Of a stretch of 64,000 nt of DNA, positions 16,911-25,961 are shown in pieces (position 1 is the first letter of the stretch; each line of letters starts with the position of its first letter). The position numbers were made by a program, and so were the translations under genes. Source of the stretch: Nodularia sp034931045 (lineage in GTDB: Bacteria > Cyanobacteriota > Cyanobacteriia > Cyanobacteriales > Nostocaceae); NCBI RefSeq assembly GCF_034931045.1, contig NZ_JAYGHH010000003.1, positions 62,001-126,000 of the forward strand, read 5' to 3'. The notes beneath the pieces were generated by a model. It worked only from the letters and a program-made list of their open reading frames with translations, had not been told where the DNA came from and made no database searches.

Positions 16911-17123
16911 TTAATAACCAATGAGATGTAGCACGTCCCTGAGAACACTATATCCAGCTAAATCCCAAAGTAAATAGGCAAGAAAGCCAATCATTGCAAA
17001 CCGACCATTCCACAGTTCGGCTTGAGGAGTCCAGCCAAACAGAAATGCGTTGCGATCTCTGCCATTGTATTCCAGTGCAACTGGTGGTAAATCAGTGGAA
17101 GGGCGAGTCTCTCGAGTTTCCAT
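16911..17123 (-). CDS. hli: High light-inducible / chlorophyll a/b-binding-like protein (first copy)
   Basis: 70 residues, promoter-proximal member of the pair. It shares the N-terminus METRETRPSTDLPPV with its neighbour and carries FGWTPQAELWNGRFAMIGF with the conserved pigment ligands, then a C-terminal helix ending VLHLIGY. A purine-rich stretch lies just before the ATG. Near-identity with the neighbour points to recent tandem duplication. Stress induction is expected for the family; no complete HLR1 element was identified upstream. Confidence 0.92.
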   Translation of the reverse strand: METRETRPSTDLPPVALEYNGRDRNAFLFGWTPQAELWNGRFAMIGFLAYLLWDLAGYSVLRDVLHLIGY

Positions 17124-17624
17124 GTTTTTTGTCCTAAATTATTTATTGCTTAACTTTAATTTACCTATTAATCAGTAAATTGCTTTCCATCTGTGGGTAC
17201 AAACTACACACACCTCTTGTGGACGATTATCAAAAATTTATATGTATGGGCATCTCCATCTTGGGGAGGTGATAAAAAATCTAATTATAAATAAATGTAA
17301 ATTAACACTTGAGCGAAAATAATATTTCTATAATTTAAACACAAGAGTTTGTGGTTAAAAGGGATGTAGAATCATCACCTATTATCCTAGAATTAATGAA
17401 ATTTTAATTTCATAAAATTGAATAATTTCAACAATTTTACACTGTTAGATAGTAAAACTTCTATCTAGCGTTAGATATGTTTTTCAAACTTTAGATGGAT
17501 GCGTGAAATGGCTAAATTCCAGGATTCTGAAAGTGATCAAGAATGGGTATTGCCATAGATACACCGAATAAATAGATGAAATTCCTCATCCTCCCCAAAC
17601 TTCAACTTAGAAAAAGGAAATATA
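17124..17624. other. Intergenic region upstream of hli pair and repeat protein
   Basis: 501 bp, AT-rich, with no gene. It holds the divergent promoters. CATCTCC/GGAGGTG (about 17251-17271) can form a short hairpin that would fall in the hli leader. An isolated half-site like the high-light element occurs near 17297, but its partner is missing. Confidence 0.35.
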
Positions 17625-20600
17625 ATGTTTCAATGTACGGAAAACATACTAGGAGTCTACAACCCACTACTGTGGATAGCACAGATTCCAGTAGTTCCCA
17701 CGGGGATTACACCAGCGCAAGCATCAGTTCTCAATTCTGGGCCGCGCTTTTTTGTCGCTTTAATCTCTGGTGTGATCCTCGCTTTTGCATTCCAACTATT
17801 ATTAACTAACCTCTCCGTCGCAGCTGGTATTTCCTACTTGGGGCGGCCATCCGACTCAGATGCAGTTGTGGGGGAAGTGGGAAGTTTCAGAGGTACGATT
17901 CGCAAAATTGGCACAACACTGGGTTTGTGGACATTAGTAACTGTGACGATCGCTTTATTAATTGCTTGCTTTCTCGCCGTTAAATTAAGTCTACTGGTTT
18001 TAGATCCCAGACTGGGCGCGATTTTGGGATTAGTTATTTGGGGTGCATACTTTTTGCTGCTGGTGTGGGTGAGTTCCACTACCGTGGGTTCCTTAGTTGG
18101 GTCGGTAGTCAATTCCGCCACTTCCGGTTTTCAAGCGATTATCGGGACTGCTACGGCTGCGTTAGGTGCGAAAGCAGTAAATCAGCAGGTAGTCGCAACG
18201 GCTGAAGCTGCGGCCTCTGCTGTGCGTCGAGAAATAGGTCATGCTGTTGATCCTGGTAGTATTCGGGAAAATATAGAAGATTATTTAGAACAGCTACGTC
18301 CCCCAGAATTAGATTTATCCAAGATTCGCAGAGATTTTGAAGGCTTACTCAAAGACCCACAATTGCAAGCCATTGCTGGAAGTCCAGACCTGCGCCACAT
18401 TGACCGTCAAAAATTTATTGATTTAGTTAGCAGTCGTACCGATCTTTCTCAACGAGATGTTAACCGGATTACCGATACGCTATACAATGTCTGGCAGCAG
18501 GTAGTAAGTCAGCAAAAACCCATCCGAGACAACTTAGGTGAGTTAGTAAATTATCTCAAGTCACTGCCACCAGGACAAGCGAAGACAGATGAACTCAACA
18601 CCAAATTGGATCGGTTAATTGCAGAAACACGGACTTCTGAACAAGCAACAGCAGAAAAACCCGGTCTGATGCAGCAGACTTTACAACAGGGAATCACCGC
18701 ATTGACTGGTATTGTGTTAGGAAGGGCTGATTTATCTGATATTGATGTGGAAAAAATTTGGCGATCGCTCACCACAGCTAAAGAAAAAGTCACCGCACAA
18801 GCTGATAAACTAGGTTTACCGATACCATCAGAACCCTATAGCCCCATTCGGGCTGATGTGGAAAACTATCTACTCAATACATACTCTTGGCAATTGAGTC
18901 CAGAGAGAATTGCCGAAGAATTTCGTCATGTCATCTATGACCCTGCCGCCGACCCTGGTATAGTTAAAAGTGAACTAGAGCAGCTTTCTCGCCAAGATTT
19001 TGCCAATACCTTGCAACAACGGGGACTACTAACCCAAGCACAAATCCAAAGGATTGCTGACCAGTTAGAAACTGTCCGTCAAGAAGTATTAATCATTGTT
19101 AGTGCTGCGGAACAAAGAGAAATTGCACAAGACTTACAAAGGCGAGTAGAAAGTTATCTCCTTGTTACCAATAAAGCAGAATTGACTCCAGAAGGAATTG
19201 AACAAAACTTTAAACCATTACTAGAAGATTCCGAAACCGATTACGAAACTCTATCGCTGCGATTTTCACAATTTGACCGTCAGGAAATGCGGGAAATCTT
19301 GTTAGCACGCAATGATATTCAAGCAGAAGAAGTAGACCCGATTCTCAACGAATTAGAAACCCAGCGCGATCGCGTTTTGGTAGAATCTCAAGGATTGGCA
19401 GAACAAGCCAAATATCAAGCCGAAACTTTATGGTTGAATGTAGAATCATATCTACGAAATACTGGCAAAGCCGAGTTAAATCCTGATGCGATTCGCGCCG
19501 ATATTCAAAGGCTGCTAAAAGATCCCCAATCGGGAATAATTGCCATGCGTGCGCGATTAGCTCGCTTTGACCGTGATACTTTAGTACAGTTATTGAGTCA
19601 ACGCCAAGACTTGAGTGAACAACAAGTTAATCAAATTATTGATGCGGTGGAAGACTCTTGGCATAATATCCGCCATACACCTGAAGCTTTAGCACACAAA
19701 GCCCAGGAACAGTACGAATCTGTAACCGCGACCATTGCCGATTACTTACGAAACACAGGCAAAGAAGAATTAAATCCTGAAGGCATTCAACGAGATTTTA
19801 CCAGACTATTTGCACAACCCAGAGAAGGAGTTGTCGCTCTGCGCCGTCGCTTGTCTCAGGTAGACCGAGATACTTTAGTCCAGTTACTCAGTCAACGGCG
19901 AGACTTGAGTGAAGAGCAAGTTAATGAAATCATTGATTCTGTGCAAACTTCCATTCGGAATATTGTGCGCGCGCCTCGGCGTTTAGCTACCCGCACACAG
20001 CAAAGACTAGAAACATTCCAAGCTTATTTGTCAGAGTATTTGCAGCAAACAGGGAAAGCAGAACTCAACCCAGAAGCGATTAAACGCGACGTACAATTAT
20101 TGTTGCATGATCCGCGCGTGGGCATGGAAACCTTGAGCGATCGCCTCGCACATTTCGACCGTGACACAGTAATTGCTTTGCTAAAAATTCGGGAAGATAT
20201 GACCGATGCAGAAGCCGCCAGAATTGCTGATAATATCGTCTCCGTGCGGGATCAATTTGTAGAACAAGTCAGGGGGATTCAACGGCGCATTCAAGATGTC
20301 GTAGAAGGGATTTTTGCCCGGATTCGTAACTATCTCAACTCCTTAGAACGCCCAGAACTCAACTATGATGGCATTAAGCGGGATATTCGCACCTTTTTTG
20401 ATGATCCACAAGCAGGGTTTGAAGCGTTACGCGATCGCCTGTCACATTTCGACCGCGACACCCTAGTGGCGATTCTCAGTTCCCGTGAAGACATATCTGA
20501 AGCAGATGTCAACCGAGTTATTGACCAAATTGAAAGCGCACGCAACAAAGTATTGCAACGTGCCGAACGCATACAGCACGAAACCCAACGCCGTCTAGAA

Positions 20601-20741
20601 GAAGTCAAGCATCAAGCCCAACTGCAAGCAGAAGAAACCCGCAAAGCCGCCGCCACAGCATCTTGGTGGTTATTTGCCACAGCCTTCGTTTCAGCCGTAT
20701 TTGCCGCATTAGGAGGAGCGCTAGGTGTGGTTGTAGTGTAA
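17625..20741 (+). CDS. Large membrane protein with seven ~75-residue helical repeats
   Basis: 1038 residues, unrecognised family. Three hydrophobic helices lie near residues 42-66, 98-124 and 130-152, and one at the C-terminus (1012-1036). Between them are seven copies of an all-helical unit of about 75 residues with spacers, consensus YLxxTGKAELNPExIxRD, then a loop with DP, then LxxFDRDTLVxLLSxRxDLSExxVNxIIDxIxS; copies begin near 216, 408, 500, 598, 700, 800 and 905. The repeats are polar and charged and probably form an elongated rod. The region before the last helix is coiled coil. A scaffold or membrane-tethering role is an inference only. The ATG has a GGAAA site upstream. Confidence 0.8.
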   Translation: MFQCTENILGVYNPLLWIAQIPVVPTGITPAQASVLNSGPRFFVALISGVILAFAFQLLLTNLSVAAGISYLGRPSDSDAVVGEVGSFRGTIRKIGTTLGLWTLVTVTIALLIACFLAVKLSLLVLDPRLGAILGLVIWGAYFLLLVWVSSTTVGSLVGSVVNSATSGFQAIIGTATAALGAKAVNQQVVATAEAAASAVRREIGHAVDPGSIRENIEDYLEQLRPPELDLSKIRRDFEGLLKDPQLQAIAGSPDLRHIDRQKFIDLVSSRTDLSQRDVNRITDTLYNVWQQVVSQQKPIRDNLGELVNYLKSLPPGQAKTDELNTKLDRLIAETRTSEQATAEKPGLMQQTLQQGITALTGIVLGRADLSDIDVEKIWRSLTTAKEKVTAQADKLGLPIPSEPYSPIRADVENYLLNTYSWQLSPERIAEEFRHVIYDPAADPGIVKSELEQLSRQDFANTLQQRGLLTQAQIQRIADQLETVRQEVLIIVSAAEQREIAQDLQRRVESYLLVTNKAELTPEGIEQNFKPLLEDSETDYETLSLRFSQFDRQEMREILLARNDIQAEEVDPILNELETQRDRVLVESQGLAEQAKYQAETLWLNVESYLRNTGKAELNPDAIRADIQRLLKDPQSGIIAMRARLARFDRDTLVQLLSQRQDLSEQQVNQIIDAVEDSWHNIRHTPEALAHKAQEQYESVTATIADYLRNTGKEELNPEGIQRDFTRLFAQPREGVVALRRRLSQVDRDTLVQLLSQRRDLSEEQVNEIIDSVQTSIRNIVRAPRRLATRTQQRLETFQAYLSEYLQQTGKAELNPEAIKRDVQLLLHDPRVGMETLSDRLAHFDRDTVIALLKIREDMTDAEAARIADNIVSVRDQFVEQVRGIQRRIQDVVEGIFARIRNYLNSLERPELNYDGIKRDIRTFFDDPQAGFEALRDRLSHFDRDTLVAILSSREDISEADVNRVIDQIESARNKVLQRAERIQHETQRRLEEVKHQAQLQAEETRKAAATASWWLFATAFVSAVFAALGGALGVVVV

Positions 20742-20819
20742 TTCGTAATTCGTAATGCTCCCTTTCCTGCGGAACGCTACGCGAACGGGAGAGCTACGCT
20801 AACGTAATTCGTAATTCCG
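20741..20819. repeat. Dispersed intergenic repeat with AATTCGTAATTCGTAAT ends
   Basis: ATTCGTAATTCGTAAT at the left and AACGTAATTCGTAATTCC at the right flank a core TGCGGAACGCTACGCGAAC. It directly abuts the stop codon of the repeat protein. The core resembles short dispersed repeats found elsewhere in the window, such as CTTCCGCGTAGCGGT at 60521. Confidence 0.6.
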
Positions 20820-20909
20820 AGATTACAAGCGTTTCATTGATTTGCAAGAGTTGCCTTATTTACGCCATGCTGTATTAGTTTCTAGGATCTGGGGGTTGGA
20901 AAAAACTTT

Positions 20910-20969
20910 CCCCCTGCACCCTGCCCCCTGCCCCCCTGCCTCTTCTCCCCTACCCCCCTGCCTCTTCTA
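20910..20969. repeat. CCCTGC-type low-complexity repeat
   Basis: Pyrimidine-rich CCCCTGCACCCTGCCCCCTG copies run up to the 3' end of the dehydrogenase gene. It is the same family as at 9559-9616 and 63279-63320. Confidence 0.75.
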
Positions 20970-21845
20970 CTCCCCACTTGCTTCTCCCCATTGATTAATA
21001 GCGGAAAATATGGAAGAGTAGTCATCATTAGCAAAGGACATTTTTACGGCTGTTTGCACAAGTTGGCGCACAGCTTCAATACTTCCCAGATCCAAACCCA
21101 GAGATTTGGCTTCTGAGATAAACAAATCTGTATCTTTGAGCAAGTGTTTTGTGGGGAAATTGGGATTAGTATAATTGCCATCCAACATCCGCCGCAATTT
21201 TTTGTCAAAGGTAGGCGCATAAAGCGAACTTTCACGCAGGATTTGCATAAATAAATCTATGTCGATATCTTGACGCTCAACAAAAGCTAAACTCAGCGCA
21301 AAGCTAGTTGTTAGGGAAGCTATTAGTTGATTGAGTGCCAACTTCACACCGGACGCAGCTCCTACCGAACCTACAAGTACAGGTTTGGAACCAAAATTTT
21401 GCAGTAGTTTTAAATGGCGTTGATATTGTTCAGGTTCAGCGCCTACCATCACAATCAACTTGCCAGCCTTTGCTTCGGGAATACTACCTAATACGGGAGC
21501 TTCTATATACTCGCCACCGCCACCAATTACGGCATCTCTAATTTCTTGGCTTTCTGTAGGAGTAATAGTCCCCATCTGAATTACAGTGCGTCCTTCTAGA
21601 GTTCGCCAAGAGGTATCAGAAAGCAAAACATGATAAATTGCTGCGGCGTTAGTCAACATGAGAATAATGCAATCAGCCGCACGAATTGCTTGGCGGGGAT
21701 GTAGGGCAATTTCCGCACCAGCTGCCTGTAATGGGGCTAATTTTTCTGGGGTGCGATTGTAGGCTACTAGCTCGATGTTGGCTGCTAACAACCGTTGAGC
21801 CATTGGTAATCCCATGAGTCCAGTTCCCAGAAATGCCACCTTCAT
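20967..21845 (-). CDS. NAD(P)-dependent 3-hydroxyisobutyrate dehydrogenase-family oxidoreductase
   Basis: 292 residues. The N-terminal Rossmann domain begins MKVAFLGTGLMGLPMAQRLL with the GxGxMG motif and the NRTPEK cofactor-selecting loop, where Arg suggests NADPH preference. The substrate motif near 120 (the usual DAPVSGG) reads EAPVLGSIPEAKAG, and the catalytic Lys lies in GVKLALNQL near 172. This is the beta-hydroxyacid dehydrogenase family; members include glyoxylate/succinic semialdehyde reductases and imine reductases, so the substrate is open. It is monocistronic; the C-terminus abuts a C-rich repeat. Confidence 0.88.
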   Translation of the reverse strand: MKVAFLGTGLMGLPMAQRLLAANIELVAYNRTPEKLAPLQAAGAEIALHPRQAIRAADCIILMLTNAAAIYHVLLSDTSWRTLEGRTVIQMGTITPTESQEIRDAVIGGGGEYIEAPVLGSIPEAKAGKLIVMVGAEPEQYQRHLKLLQNFGSKPVLVGSVGAASGVKLALNQLIASLTTSFALSLAFVERQDIDIDLFMQILRESSLYAPTFDKKLRRMLDGNYTNPNFPTKHLLKDTDLFISEAKSLGLDLGSIEAVRQLVQTAVKMSFANDDYSSIFSAINQWGEASGE

Positions 21846-21960
21846 TTTTTACGTTCCTTTATTACAGGTGTAGCTAGTCGTATGTTTGATTGTACGCTTA
21901 GTGAACAATTATCTTTGTCCAGTGATAACTGTTCACTGTTCACTGATAACTGACTAAAAA

Positions 21961-22056
21961 TTAGCCACCTGCGGCAAATGTCACCATAATAATCACCGAT
22001 AGTAAAATGCCGGGGCTAAGTAGTGTTATCAATAAAAAAAGTTCATGCGCCGTCAT
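21961..22056 (-). CDS. Candidate 31-residue single-helix membrane peptide
   Basis: An ORF from ATG at 22056 to TAA at 21961-21963 reads MTAHELFLLITLLSPGILLS then VIIMVTFAAGG. It has a good ribosome-binding site (AGGAAAG, about 10 bp before the ATG). One hydrophobic helix with short polar ends is the pattern of small thylakoid complex subunits (photosystem, cytochrome b6f or NDH-1 low-mass subunits), but it does not match PsaM, PetN, Psb30 or others I can recall. It lies alone between the dehydrogenase and midA genes. Confidence 0.5.
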   Translation of the reverse strand: MTAHELFLLITLLSPGILLSVIIMVTFAAGG

Positions 22057-22149
22057 AATTAATACTTTCCTGTTGAATTTATCTGCACAGTAATCAATGC
22101 CATGCTAATCTATATCGGCATCAGATAGCATTCTTAGCTTTTTGGTATT

Positions 22150-23319
22150 TTAGCTTGGTATCGTTAGTCCTTTTAGTGGTTGAGCTATTTCTGTCGGCTG
22201 GAGTCCTTTGCTTTGAATTAGCACTCCAAAGTTACCTAATTCTGTAGGGTCTATGAGTTGGTGTAATGCCTCTCGTCGTTGTAGAAGTTGTGAAAGGGGT
22301 AATTCTTGCTGAGAAATGGCTGAAATACGCTCGCCTAAACCCAAAGCCATTAAAAATAAACCTTGCTGGATAAACCCAATTTTTTCTAACTTGAAGCGAT
22401 CGCCCCAGCGTTCCAAAGCTGTAAAATCAACATGGGCAGTAATATCTTGCGTCCCGACGTTGATATAAGGATTATTGTGGTGGCGATGATTGTAGTAGCA
22501 TTGTAAACTTCCTTGCGAACGCCTGGGATTATAATAACGATGAGCTGGGTAGCCATAATCAATAGTTAACACATACCCCCGATGCAAGCGGTCGGCTACA
22601 ATACTCAACCAGTCACCAGCAGCTAAATTAATTTCGCTGCGATAGCCATGTTCATAACCACGAGAAGTTAAATCAATCTCGACTAAATCCAGATATTTTT
22701 GCAGTTCAGGTGTAGAAAGTTCTCCCGTCACTTCCACAAACGGCTCAGAATCATCTTTTCCGGTTGTCACATAAACTTCGTGCATTTCCCCATCTACTAA
22801 AATAAACTGATGCACAGGCAAAGCATCCACCAATTCATTAGAAAAAAAGCAGCCAGTAATTGAGTCAGAAGGGATATCTGCTAAACTGCACCAACGGACA
22901 GTAAAATCTTGCAAGCGTTGCTGCTGTTCTCGCTGAAATCCTGGCGACTTCTCCACAATCACATAATCCAACGCCGCAAAAAAATCTGGATGATGTAGCC
23001 CAGAGTAATTGAGGATGTGCATAGCCAGCAGTCCTTGACCGGCTCCCATTTCCACTAAAGAAAAAGGTACAGGACGAGCTAAAATCTCCCACATCTGCCA
23101 AAATTGTTCCGCCAGTAACTCGCCAAAATCGGCACCGAGATGAGGCGAAGTAAAAAAATCAGCACCCTGAAATCCAATTTTCACAGCATGACTGGAATAG
23201 TAACCGTGTTCAGGGTGATATAAAGCCAGATCCATAAATTCAGCGAAAGTAATTCGCCTTTGAGGAGTGGTAGAAATATGATAGGCGATCGCGTTACACA
23301 ATGCTGAATTGGAACTCAT
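22150..23319 (-). CDS. Class I SAM-dependent methyltransferase, MidA/NDUFAF7 family
   Basis: 389 residues. It matches the DUF185/MidA family: ITFAEFMDLALYHPEHGYY near residue 24, the SAM-binding VEMGAGQGLLAMHIL near 88-102, FFSNELVDALPVH near 155 and LTIDYGYPAHRYYNPRRSQG near 250. The mitochondrial homologue methylates an arginine of complex I; in cyanobacteria an NDH-1 assembly role is plausible but unproven. It is monocistronic, with HIP1 sites inside the gene. Confidence 0.88.
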   Translation of the reverse strand: MSSNSALCNAIAYHISTTPQRRITFAEFMDLALYHPEHGYYSSHAVKIGFQGADFFTSPHLGADFGELLAEQFWQMWEILARPVPFSLVEMGAGQGLLAMHILNYSGLHHPDFFAALDYVIVEKSPGFQREQQQRLQDFTVRWCSLADIPSDSITGCFFSNELVDALPVHQFILVDGEMHEVYVTTGKDDSEPFVEVTGELSTPELQKYLDLVEIDLTSRGYEHGYRSEINLAAGDWLSIVADRLHRGYVLTIDYGYPAHRYYNPRRSQGSLQCYYNHRHHNNPYINVGTQDITAHVDFTALERWGDRFKLEKIGFIQQGLFLMALGLGERISAISQQELPLSQLLQRREALHQLIDPTELGNFGVLIQSKGLQPTEIAQPLKGLTIPS

Positions 23320-23727
23320 GGAAAAGCTATCAAAATTGTAAAGTGGGTAATGGCTACGTCAGAGCGAAAGCCTCACCCACCATTATCCTTGATTTTAAAT
23401 AATCCCTAATTTAAAATTGTGTCGCCTCAATCTGCATCATCCTTATCCTGCACATTCCCCATGATTATCAGTCAATAAGTTATCTATATCTGACGTAAAA
23501 GGGCAATCTTTAGGGAATTGGTTATCATATTATTTAGTCATATTCTTAACGGCATCTTATAAGCTTTTTGACTTTTGACTTTTGATTTCACGGCAGTATT
23601 AGTCATTTCATCCGCAAAACGTCACCGTAGGCAGATGTAATTATCTCAAATTAATTAGCACAATTATTTTCAGAAGATATTAACGATGAGCATACACAAA
23701 TATAATAATCTAAAATTTATCTAAATT
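23320..23727. other. Intergenic region with TTTTGAC short tandem repeat
   Basis: 408 bp without a gene. A 7-bp TTTTGAC repeat lies at about 23567-23588, of the same type as at 60494-60522. The divergent promoters of midA and the AI-2E gene are here. Confidence 0.5.
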
Positions 23728-24765
23728 ATGAATGAGCCAAGCATCAAAAGGTTTTGGGAACAACTGAATAATACAAAATTGATCCGCTATGTATTACTAT
23801 TAGCTCTGGGTTGGGCAATTGTGCAAGTTTTGGCTTATTTTTCCACAGTGATTATCATTTTTATATTTGCTGGAATTTTGGCATTTTTGCTGAGTTATCC
23901 AGTGAAATGGTCGGAACGGTTTGTACCACATGGCATAGCAGTTCTTGTGGTTTTTTTAATAAGTTTACTAGGTTTGGTTGGGTTGATAGCCACTCTAGGT
24001 TTTGCTATATTATCTCAATTTCAACAAATACTGGAACAAGCACCTCAATTTGTTGAATATGTTATTTCCCTGTTAGACACATTACAAAACATTCTAACTA
24101 GATTCAATTTGAAGGTTAATTTTCAAGTAATTGAGGAGGAACTACGCAATCAATTTTTAGCGGGAATTGGTACGGGATGGACAATTTTTCAAATTTTATT
24201 AACTAATTTAGTTGATTTAATTTTGATTGCCGTGGTAGCTTTTTTTATGTTACTAGATGGTAAAAAAGTTTGGGATTTTATTATCAAAGTTTTCCCGAAA
24301 AATGTTGGTAGAAAGCTGACTTTGGCAATCAAGCAAAACTTTTTAGGCTTCTTTTGGGGTCGTCTATTGTTATCTTTATTTTTTGGTATTTCCGTATTTA
24401 TTGTATTTATTTTTCTTAAAATTCCTTATGCTCTCTTTTTAGCCGCGATCGCAGGTGTATTTGATTTGATTCCTGGGATTGGCGCTACAATTGGAATTAC
24501 CTTAGTTTCTCTGATTATTTTACCTCAAGGAATTTGGGTGAGCATACAAGTAATTATTGGTTGTATTGTCCTTCAGCAAATAGAAGAAAATTTACTAATG
24601 CCCCGCATTATGCAAGGCTCAATAAATATGAATCCAGTCTTTATGTTCTTTGCCTTATTAATAGGGGCAAAAATTGCAGGTTTAGTAGGCATTTTTCTCT
24701 CAATTCCCATAGCGGGAGTATTGATTAGTATGTTTAAAATTGAAGAAATGCAGGGGGGAAATTAG
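23728..24765 (+). CDS. AI-2E family transporter (PerM/YhhT-type)
   Basis: 345 residues, eight predicted membrane helices in the family arrangement: two N-terminal helices, a soluble amphipathic segment (about 105-150, LNQF-like with FNLKVNFQVIEEELR), and the C-terminal set with the signature DLIPGIGATIG near residue 250 and IEENLLMPRIMQGSINMNP near 285. Family members export autoinducer-2-like signals or act as Na+/H+ antiporters; the substrate cannot be told from sequence. fni starts 88 bp downstream on the same strand. Confidence 0.88.
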   Translation: MNEPSIKRFWEQLNNTKLIRYVLLLALGWAIVQVLAYFSTVIIIFIFAGILAFLLSYPVKWSERFVPHGIAVLVVFLISLLGLVGLIATLGFAILSQFQQILEQAPQFVEYVISLLDTLQNILTRFNLKVNFQVIEEELRNQFLAGIGTGWTIFQILLTNLVDLILIAVVAFFMLLDGKKVWDFIIKVFPKNVGRKLTLAIKQNFLGFFWGRLLLSLFFGISVFIVFIFLKIPYALFLAAIAGVFDLIPGIGATIGITLVSLIILPQGIWVSIQVIIGCIVLQQIEENLLMPRIMQGSINMNPVFMFFALLIGAKIAGLVGIFLSIPIAGVLISMFKIEEMQGGN

Positions 24766-24852
24766 AAAACCAAAGAAAAAAGTAATATAACACCATAAAA
24801 TTCCGAGAACTGTAACAATAGTGATTACAAATGCTTTGAGTTAAATTTACCA

Positions 24853-25902
24853 GTGAACGCCCCTACCTACAACTCAGAACAAACCCAGTCGCGCAAAGCG
24901 GATCATATCCGGATCTGTTTAGAAGAAGATGTGCAATTTCATCAACTTAGCAGTGGACTGGAACGCTATCGCTTTCAGCATTGCTGCTTACCAGAACTAA
25001 ACCACGACGATATTGATATTAGTACAACTTTCCTGGGTAAATACCTCGCAGCACCTTTGTTAATCTCTTCCATGACTGGAGGAACCGAACCAGCTGCAAT
25101 AATTAACCAACGCCTAGCAAAAGTCGCTCAACACTATAAAATTGCTATGGGTGTTGGTTCTCAGCGCGTGGCGGTGGAAAAACCCCAGGTGGCTGATACC
25201 TTCGCTATTCGTAAGTACGCACCAGATGTTTTGTTATTTGCCAATTTGGGCGCTGTACAACTGAATTACAAGTATGGCTTGGATGAATGTCTCAAAATTA
25301 TTGATATCTTAGAGGCTGATGCTCTAATTTTACACATTAACCCACTCCAAGAATGTATTCAGCCTAGTGGAGATACTAATTTTCGAGGCTTGCTTGACAA
25401 AATAAACGATTTGTGCGTGACACTAACAATACCAGTTATTGCCAAGGAAGTAGGTAATGGTATCTCAGCAGTAATGGCAGAAAAACTTTTAGCAGCTGGT
25501 GTCACGGCCATTGATGTGGCTGGTGCGGGTGGTACTTCTTGGGCAAAAGTGGAAAGTGAACGGGCGGAAAATGCCTTGCAAAAACGCTTAGGCAGGACAT
25601 TTGCTGATTGGGGTTTACCCACGGCAGACTGTATCACAAGTATTCGCGCGATCGCTCCTAATATCCCCTTAATTGCTTCGGGAGGACTACGTAATGGCCT
25701 AGATGTAGCCAAAGCGATCGCTTTAGGAGCCGATATTGCTGGTTTAGCTATGCCTTTTTTACAAGCCGCAGTGGAATCAGAAACGGCATTGTATGATTTA
25801 GTTAAAGTGTTACTTGCGGAAATTACCACAGTATTATTTTGTACTGGCAATACCACATTAAATAACTTGCAGAATTCACAAAGTTTACAAAGAATAGAAT
25901 AA
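24853..25902 (+). CDS. fni: Isopentenyl-diphosphate delta-isomerase, type 2
   Basis: 349 residues starting at a GTG. The FMN- and NADPH-dependent enzyme interconverts IPP and DMAPP. Motifs: RKADHIRICLEEDVQF (start), SSMTGGT near 73, GVGSQRVA near 98, HINPLQE with the conserved Gln near 155, KEVGNGIS near 196, DVAGAGGTSW near 225 and ASGGLRNGLDVAKAIALGAD near 275, all TIM-barrel FMN contacts. Cyanobacteria make IPP by the MEP pathway and use this form to balance precursors for carotenoids, phytol and hopanoids. sppA begins 60 bp further on. Confidence 0.96.
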   Translation: MNAPTYNSEQTQSRKADHIRICLEEDVQFHQLSSGLERYRFQHCCLPELNHDDIDISTTFLGKYLAAPLLISSMTGGTEPAAIINQRLAKVAQHYKIAMGVGSQRVAVEKPQVADTFAIRKYAPDVLLFANLGAVQLNYKYGLDECLKIIDILEADALILHINPLQECIQPSGDTNFRGLLDKINDLCVTLTIPVIAKEVGNGISAVMAEKLLAAGVTAIDVAGAGGTSWAKVESERAENALQKRLGRTFADWGLPTADCITSIRAIAPNIPLIASGGLRNGLDVAKAIALGADIAGLAMPFLQAAVESETALYDLVKVLLAEITTVLFCTGNTTLNNLQNSQSLQRIE

Positions 25903-25961
25903 ATTGTCCCGCAATTTATCCCAAACTTGGGGCTACTCGCCAATTATGCTACATAACTAAA

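Noticed and set aside
17290..17300. HLR1 high-light promoter element before hli
   Set aside because: Only one half-site is present at the right spacing, so it is not a full match.
25359..25943. A 194-codon minus-strand frame over fni
   Set aside because: Serine/alanine-rich complement of fni; the fni motifs are unambiguous.
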